Origin: SZUA-368 sp028533045 | Lineage (GTDB): Bacteria; Spirochaetota; Spirochaetia; DSM-2461 | Assembly: GCA_050031985.1 (NCBI GenBank) | Contig: JBNAIG010000018.1 | Location: forward strand, 1-64,000 | DNA: 64,000 bases | Reading direction: 5' to 3' | Part shown: positions 59,573-64,000 of the stretch, piece by piece | How positions within the stretch are numbered: position 1 is the first letter of the stretch | Layout: each line of letters opens with the position of its first letter | The notes under the pieces: generated by a model | The model's database searches: none | Told to the model about the DNA's origin: nothing | Seen by the model: only the letters and a program-made list of their open reading frames with translations | Position numbers and translations under genes: made by a program

Positions 59573-60250
59573 CTAGCGGGTCTCGTCGCTTTGGATCAGC
59601 CCGTCATGAAGGAGGACAAGCCGTTTGGCATAATCCATCACCATCTTATCGTGGGTCGAGAAGATAAAGGTGGTGCCGTGCTTTTCATTCATCTCCCGCA
59701 TTAGCTTGAGTATGTCTTCACCCGTGTGGGAGTCCAGGTTGGCCGTGGGTTCGTCGGCCAGGATAATCTTGGGGTTCTTGACCAGAGCCCGGGCTATGGC
59801 CACTCGCTGCTGCTGTCCGCCGGAGAGCTTGTTGGGACGGCGGTTTTCCATCCCCTCCAAACCGACTTCCTTGAGGATAGCCATGGTGCGTTCCTTTATC
59901 TCTTTGTCATCCAGATCAAGGAGATTCAGGGCGAAGGCCACATTTTCATAGGCGGTGAGGACCGGAATCAGGTTGTAGCTCTGAAAGATGAATCCCAGAG
60001 TTTCCCGGCGGAAAAGGGCCTTTTCGTCCTTGTTCAGCTCAAAGACCGGCTTCTCATCAATCAGGATTCTTCCGCTGTCCAGGCTGTCAATGCAGCCAAT
60101 CAGGTTCAGAAGAGTTGTCTTCCCCGAGCCGGAGGGGCCCGCTATGGAGATAAATTCCCCGTCGGAAATGGTCAGATCCACACCGCGCAGGGCTTCTACT
60201 TCCACATCTCCCGTTACATAGGTTTTTTTCACTTGCTCGATGGTAATCAC
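59573..60250 (-). CDS. LolD/MacB-type ABC ATPase
   Basis: A 225-residue ATPase. Walker A GPSGSGKTTLLN, Q-loop FIFQSYNLIPVLTAYENV, signature LSGGQQQRVAIARAL, Walker B ILADEPTANLDS and the switch histidine in FIFSTHD. It is the only ATPase of the operon and probably serves all three permeases. It overlaps the slipin gene by 4 nt. Confidence 0.93.
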   Translation of the reverse strand: MITIEQVKKTYVTGDVEVEALRGVDLTISDGEFISIAGPSGSGKTTLLNLIGCIDSLDSGRILIDEKPVFELNKDEKALFRRETLGFIFQSYNLIPVLTAYENVAFALNLLDLDDKEIKERTMAILKEVGLEGMENRRPNKLSGGQQQRVAIARALVKNPKIILADEPTANLDSHTGEDILKLMREMNEKHGTTFIFSTHDKMVMDYAKRLVLLHDGLIQSDETR

Positions 60251-61314
60251 TGCTTTTTCTCCTTGCTCAAGGCCGCCGCGCCGAGGGGCACGCCCAGGTT
60301 CATCTGGTCCATGGCGGAGGAGGGCATCATCATAAGGGTGCCTTCCTTGGTTTTTAAGCCTTCATAAACCATGTTCATCGAACGCAGTTTAAGGGCCGTT
60401 TCGTTGTTCTTATATTTTTCCGAGGCGGCGTCAAAGTTCTCCGCCACGGCGATTTCCGCTTCACTCAAGATAATCCGGGACTGCTTTTCCCGTTCCGCCT
60501 GGGCTTTTTTACTCATCGCATCTTCCAGGGCTTGGGGGATAATCACATCGGTGAATTCCACAGAGAGAATCGTAATACCCCAGGGGTTGGTTTTATGATC
60601 CAGGGCTTGCTGAATTTCCCGTCCCATCTCTTCTCTTTCGGAAAGGAGAGAGGCCAAGTCGTGCCGTCCTATGGCATCGCGCAGGGCCGTTTGGGCGGAA
60701 AGGGCCACCGCTTCCTCGTAGTTTTCCACTTCCAGAACGGCTTTTTTGGCATCCCATATCATCCAGAAGCAGAGGGCGTCCACATGAACGGGAACCGTGT
60801 CCAGGGTCAGGCTTTTTTCCGCCGTAAAATCGGTGGCCCGGATGCGGGTGTCCACATGGGCGGTCACTTTCTCCGCCAGGGGAATGATGAAGAAGAGGCC
60901 CGGTCCTTTGATTCTATGGAAACGGCCGAAGCGGAGTATAACTACCTTGTCCCAGTGATAAACCAGCTGGGTGGCGCAGGAGACATAGAGGCCGATTCCT
61001 CCAAAGCTGAGAAGGGTAATATAGTCCAGGCCGAATTCCTTGATTCCCAAGAGACCGGCAAAAAGGAATTCCATAAGAATCGTCACACCCCAAAAGGAGA
61101 ACACTGTCATTATTGCTCCGGCAATAAAGAAGTAGATAGACAGTTCCATCACCCGCTCAATATCTACGGGGAAGAAAATCAGCTGGACCAGGGCACCTAT
61201 TCCCACAAACAGTCCCAAAACGAGCCAGGAAAAGGCGTTAAAGCTGTAATCGGGTCGGGGAAGCTTTAATTTGCTGTTCTTAATCCTTTCGCTTTTTTGT
61301 TTTAAGAGGTTCAT
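60247..61314 (-). CDS. Slipin/SPFH (band 7) membrane protein
   Basis: A 355-residue protein. Two or three N-terminal helices (about residues 28-135) are followed by an SPFH domain (about 140-300), with YHWDKVVILRFGRFHRIKGPG and TDFTAEKSLTLDTVPVHVDA as slipin signatures. A coiled-coil tail with KKAQAEREKQSRIILSEAEI follows. Such proteins form membrane cages or microdomains that organise other membrane proteins. It is the second gene of a YtrA-type operon and overlaps the regulator gene by 35 nt. Confidence 0.9.
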   Translation of the reverse strand: MNLLKQKSERIKNSKLKLPRPDYSFNAFSWLVLGLFVGIGALVQLIFFPVDIERVMELSIYFFIAGAIMTVFSFWGVTILMEFLFAGLLGIKEFGLDYITLLSFGGIGLYVSCATQLVYHWDKVVILRFGRFHRIKGPGLFFIIPLAEKVTAHVDTRIRATDFTAEKSLTLDTVPVHVDALCFWMIWDAKKAVLEVENYEEAVALSAQTALRDAIGRHDLASLLSEREEMGREIQQALDHKTNPWGITILSVEFTDVIIPQALEDAMSKKAQAEREKQSRIILSEAEIAVAENFDAASEKYKNNETALKLRSMNMVYEGLKTKEGTLMMMPSSAMDQMNLGVPLGAAALSKEKKQ

Positions 61315-61705
61315 TTTCTCTCATCTCCTGTAGATAGTTTATGACTTGATCCATATCAATGCCATAGGAATTCGCTTTTACTATAAAATCCCGTGTCAGG
61401 GAGGCCAGGATCCTTTCTCGTTCCACGGCAGACAGTTCTATTTCCTTCTCTGAAATAAAGGTTCCCGTTCCCTGTTGGGTGTTTACCACTCCGCGGATTT
61501 CCAGTTCCCGATAGGCCCGTGAGATGGTATTCGGATTGATTTTAAGGTCCACCGCCAGACTGCGGACGGTGGGAAGCTGTTCTCCCGTAACCAGGCGCCC
61601 GTCGGCAATAGCCATTTCTACCTGAAGAATTACTTGCTTGTAGTAGGGAACACCGCTTTTGGGGTCGAGAGAGAAGGATAGGCTTTCAATTTCCTTTGCC
61701 GCCAT
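61280..61705 (-). CDS. GntR/YtrA subfamily regulator
   Basis: A 141-residue repressor-type protein: winged helix with PYYKQVILQVEMAIADGRLV, the recognition region LPTVRSLAVDLKINPNTISR and the wing GVVNTQQGTGTFIS, then a short helical C-terminal part of the YtrA kind. Such regulators head operons of ABC transporters that answer cell-envelope stress or antibiotics. It probably binds the perfect palindrome across its own promoter. Confidence 0.92.
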   Translation of the reverse strand: MAAKEIESLSFSLDPKSGVPYYKQVILQVEMAIADGRLVTGEQLPTVRSLAVDLKINPNTISRAYRELEIRGVVNTQQGTGTFISEKEIELSAVERERILASLTRDFIVKANSYGIDMDQVINYLQEMRENEPLKTKKRKD

Positions 61706-61722
61706 CGTTTTAATTTCCTATT

Positions 61723-61754
61723 TATATATTGTACTAATATTATAGTACAATATA
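61723..61754 (-). promoter_or_regulatory. Promoter and operator of GntR-slipin-ABC operon
   Basis: A perfect 12-bp inverted repeat, TATATTGTACTA and TAGTACAATATA with 6 bases between (61725-61754). It covers the promoter TTGTAC, 16 bases, TATATA on the minus strand. Bound repressor would cover both promoter boxes. The predicted leader is about 11 nt. The GTACTA/TAGTAC core suits a GntR/YtrA dimer. Confidence 0.75.
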
Positions 61755-61798
61755 AGTCTAGTCCGACTTTAGGGAATTGTCAAGGGAATGTTGCGGTA

Positions 61799-62452
61799 TT
61801 ACTCGGACTTTTGGTGAATCAAATCCTGTACGCCAAAAGAAGAGACAGGAACTGTTTTTACCGAAGGAAAATCGTTCCGGCAGCTAAAAAGAAGATGGAG
61901 GCATTCATTAACAAGATTTTCGCCGCAATGATCCCTTTGGAAAATTATACTGGGATTGGTACAATTCATATGCCCCTCTGTTACGGTGGAGAGTGTGTCG
62001 GTAAAGCTCATATAGGACTTTTCCGCTTCCCGAATACTAAGACACTGCATAAGCATATAGGTTCTTTTGTTGCTCTGGATTTGCGGGTAGTTGCGATTCA
62101 GTTTGTCTATGTCAAAGGGGATTCTCTTTGTGCTTTCGGACATGACCTGTTCTATCCACCAACTGAGCTCATCCAGATAGGGGGAATCCCTTCTATGGTG
62201 CAAATATTTTACGGCAAAAAGATTAGCCATGTGGTCTTCATAAGCTCCTCCCGGAGCGGTGTCATTGAGATTGAAATAGTCTCTCAATAGTTGACCGAAG
62301 GCATGAGCCACACCGAACTTAGGAAAATAAAAACGAGAGAACGCTCCGGCACAGGATTCGGACATTTTCATTCCTCGGGCGAATTTCTTTTTGTCCGTGG
62401 GAGAAATGTGATTCCAGGCACTGTATTCTATTGTGTATTGATTCATTGTCAT
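61799..62452 (-). CDS. Hypothetical protein next to chemoreceptor
   Basis: A 217-residue soluble, mostly helical protein with no signal peptide. Scattered Cys and His (SESCAGAF, YLHHRRDSP, QRDHCGENLVNECLHLLFSC near the C-terminus) suggest a metal or haem site, but I recognise no family. It follows the chemoreceptor gene by 21 bp on the same strand and may be co-transcribed. A second ATG two codons later is equally possible. Confidence 0.55.
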   Translation of the reverse strand: MTMNQYTIEYSAWNHISPTDKKKFARGMKMSESCAGAFSRFYFPKFGVAHAFGQLLRDYFNLNDTAPGGAYEDHMANLFAVKYLHHRRDSPYLDELSWWIEQVMSESTKRIPFDIDKLNRNYPQIQSNKRTYMLMQCLSIREAEKSYMSFTDTLSTVTEGHMNCTNPSIIFQRDHCGENLVNECLHLLFSCRNDFPSVKTVPVSSFGVQDLIHQKSE

Positions 62453-62473
62453 TTTTTTAAATTTTCACTCCAA

Positions 62474-64000
62474 TTATTTTAACTTCTCCCCGAATACCTT
62501 TACGAATTCATTCAGTGCGTTGGATTTTTCCTGCAGTTCCAGGGAGGATTCGCGAATCAATTTTGTTCCCTGTCGGATCTCACCCATGCTGGAGCCCAGA
62601 TTCTGGACGAAATTTCCCAATTTATCGATATTTTCTCGGGTTCCCGTTTCCTGCTGACGCACGGAATCCACGCTTTCGCTTACCCGGGAGGTAAGGGAGT
62701 TCATCGCTGTGGTGGCTCTGAGTATCTCGTCATTCCCGGCGGCCAGTTCCTTGACGCTGTTGCTAATTTCTTCCATGGCATCTCCCACCTGGCGCACTTC
62801 CGTACTGATGCCGGAAAAGGTAGTTCCCGAGTTTTCCACATTGTTTCCGGCCGCCTCTATGGAGCTGACCAGCTGGGCTATCGTTTCGCTTACCTGTTTC
62901 GCATTGACCGCGCTTGATTCGGCCAGCTTGCGTACTTCATCGGCCACGACCGCGAACCCCCGGCCCGCTTCCCCCGCATGGGCTGCCTCGATGGCGGCGT
63001 TCATGGCCAGGAGATTGGTCTGGCTTGCCACGGCGGAAATGATGGTGATCATCTGTTTGACGCTATCCAGATGGTCCAGAACCTCTTTGAAGGAAAGGGT
63101 AGTCCGATTAATCACTCCCGCTCCTTCTTCGGCGCTTTGCACCAGTTGTTTGACAGAGGTCATTTTATTGTCTATGACCTGAGAGACATTGGCTATGGAC
63201 GCAACCATTTCCTCCAGGGCGGCACTGGTCTGGGTTATATTGTTTGACTGATCCACAGCAACATTCTCCAATGTGTCCATGTGGTGGGAAATCTGATTTA
63301 GCGAGTTCCGGGAGGATTCATACTGTCCCTCCAGATGGCTCACCTTGTCCACTATTCCCTTGATGTTTTCTTCGATTTCCACAATGGCCGAGGCGGATTC
63401 TACGGCCTGGTCTTCCATCCCTTGTGCTTCCATGAGGCCCGATTGGGCTTCCAGAGCCAGAGTACGCATCCGTTTGCCGTTTATTACCGACTCTTCCAGC
63501 TTACTCATGGCGTCGGCAATCAGTTTGTCTATGGTTCTTCTAAGGAGGAGGGAGAACAGGATAAGGAGGACATACATTATAAGGGGCGTTACCAGCTGAT
63601 CCGCCAGAGTTCCGGTTAATTCGGTGAATTGTCCCGTGAGGGAAATGATGAGGATGTTGGCAAATGAGAGAGTTACCGTTATGGAAAGAGCATAGGTGAG
63701 CCGCCGAAACTGATTCAGGAAGAAGAGGGCGGAGAGGATAATCAGGGTTGAAACAAGAAGATTCTGTCCCAGGACATACTCCCCGGAATATCCGTCGATA
63801 ATATCGGAGACTCCTACGAGAAGGGCCAGGGTAAAAACAAAGAGGGTGGAGGATAATTCGTAATTCCCTTTGCGCAGAATGATGAGGCTTACAAGGATAA
63901 GGCCCAAAATCAAGGTATTGGTAAAGAAATCCACCCAAGTGAATCCTCCCGCATACTGGAGGACAGAAAGAATCAGCATGAGCCCCACTCCGGCAAGGAG
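62474..64000 (-). CDS. Methyl-accepting chemotaxis protein, truncated by window edge
   Basis: At least 508 residues, with the frame open to the right edge, so the N-terminus lies outside. The N-terminal part has about six membrane helices as its only sensor, instead of a periplasmic domain. The signalling domain has the tip ISAVASQTNLLAMNAAIEAA and continues to VVADEVRKLAESS. The receptor probably senses membrane state, energy or a lipophilic ligand. No HAMP domain is apparent between the helices and the coiled coil. Confidence 0.92.
   Translation of the reverse strand, partial: LLAGVGLMLILSVLQYAGGFTWVDFFTNTLILGLILVSLIILRKGNYELSSTLFVFTLALLVGVSDIIDGYSGEYVLGQNLLVSTLIILSALFFLNQFRRLTYALSITVTLSFANILIISLTGQFTELTGTLADQLVTPLIMYVLLILFSLLLRRTIDKLIADAMSKLEESVINGKRMRTLALEAQSGLMEAQGMEDQAVESASAIVEIEENIKGIVDKVSHLEGQYESSRNSLNQISHHMDTLENVAVDQSNNITQTSAALEEMVASIANVSQVIDNKMTSVKQLVQSAEEGAGVINRTTLSFKEVLDHLDSVKQMITIISAVASQTNLLAMNAAIEAAHAGEAGRGFAVVADEVRKLAESSAVNAKQVSETIAQLVSSIEAAGNNVENSGTTFSGISTEVRQVGDAMEEISNSVKELAAGNDEILRATTAMNSLTSRVSESVDSVRQQETGTRENIDKLGNFVQNLGSSMGEIRQGTKLIRESSLELQEKSNALNEFVKVFGEKLK

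Noticed and set aside
1..64000. tRNA, rRNA, transposase, integrase, phage or replication-origin features were sought.
   Set aside because: None was found. Intergenic spaces are mostly under 200 bp and are accounted for by promoters, hairpins and repeats.

Overview
The window reads as chromosomal DNA of a free-living, Gram-negative (outer-membrane) bacterium. My best guess is a marine or sediment spirochaete of the Spirochaetales. The basis is the mix of genes: abundant chemoreceptors, a candidate flagellar sigma-28 promoter, a TonB system, many acidic lipoproteins, a LolA-like protein with FtsX-type permeases, and alginate-lyase-type enzymes. There is no rRNA, tRNA, phage or transposase gene. 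The lineage call is inference, not proof.

Layout. 1-1.7 kb: a start-less antitoxin remnant facing an AAA/DUF4143 ATPase. 1.8-7.2 kb (minus): a complete TonB energisation operon (receptor, lipoprotein, ExbB, two ExbD, TonB). 7.3-9.5 kb: a zinc-binding-domain chemoreceptor. 9.5-20.1 kb: an exported-protein island with endonuclease I, an ExeM/NucH-like nuclease and a UshA-like 5'-nucleotidase, plus a triple-repeat lipoprotein, a predicted barrel protein and a choice-of-anchor lipoprotein. I read it as extracellular nucleic acid scavenging. 20.2-25.3 kb: HxlR regulator with flavoprotein, a frameshifted NhaC antiporter, a DEAD-box helicase and a PHP phosphoesterase.

25.3-32.9 kb: a polysaccharide (probably alginate or other uronate polymer) locus. 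It holds a mannose-6-phosphate isomerase-like cupin, a PL7-type lyase flanked by two paralogous beta-helix lipoproteins, a MATE transporter, a divergent AraC regulator and a YhcH/YjgK protein behind a LacI-type operator. 33.1-38.8 kb: an exported flavodoxin-fold protein with a ferric-reductase-like flavocytochrome, a second chemoreceptor, a YeiH-type transporter and a 7TM diguanylate cyclase. 38.9-42.2 kb: a phosphonate/phosphite-type ABC importer (phnD, phnC and an enlarged phnE). 42.3-47.1 kb: a 7TM protein with a paired-cysteine tail, then a compact operon of ferredoxin, Tat-exported flavoprotein reductase, tatC, tatB, tatA and a NapH-like membrane Fe-S protein.

47.2-50.3 kb: membrane-bound AraC regulator, aldehyde dehydrogenase and a small membrane protein. 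50.3-51.2 kb: an hsp20 gene behind a strong sigma-54-type promoter with two matching upstream palindromes. 51.2-53.8 kb: metY and a GGDEF protein. 53.8-61.75 kb (minus): a GntR/YtrA-controlled operon of slipin, ABC ATPase, three FtsX-type permeases, LolA-like protein and outer-membrane protein, headed by a perfect 12-bp inverted repeat across its promoter. The right edge holds an orphan gene and a truncated chemoreceptor gene.

Most coordinates follow open frames. Starts were moved downstream where a ribosome binding site clearly favours a later codon, and this is stated entry by entry.
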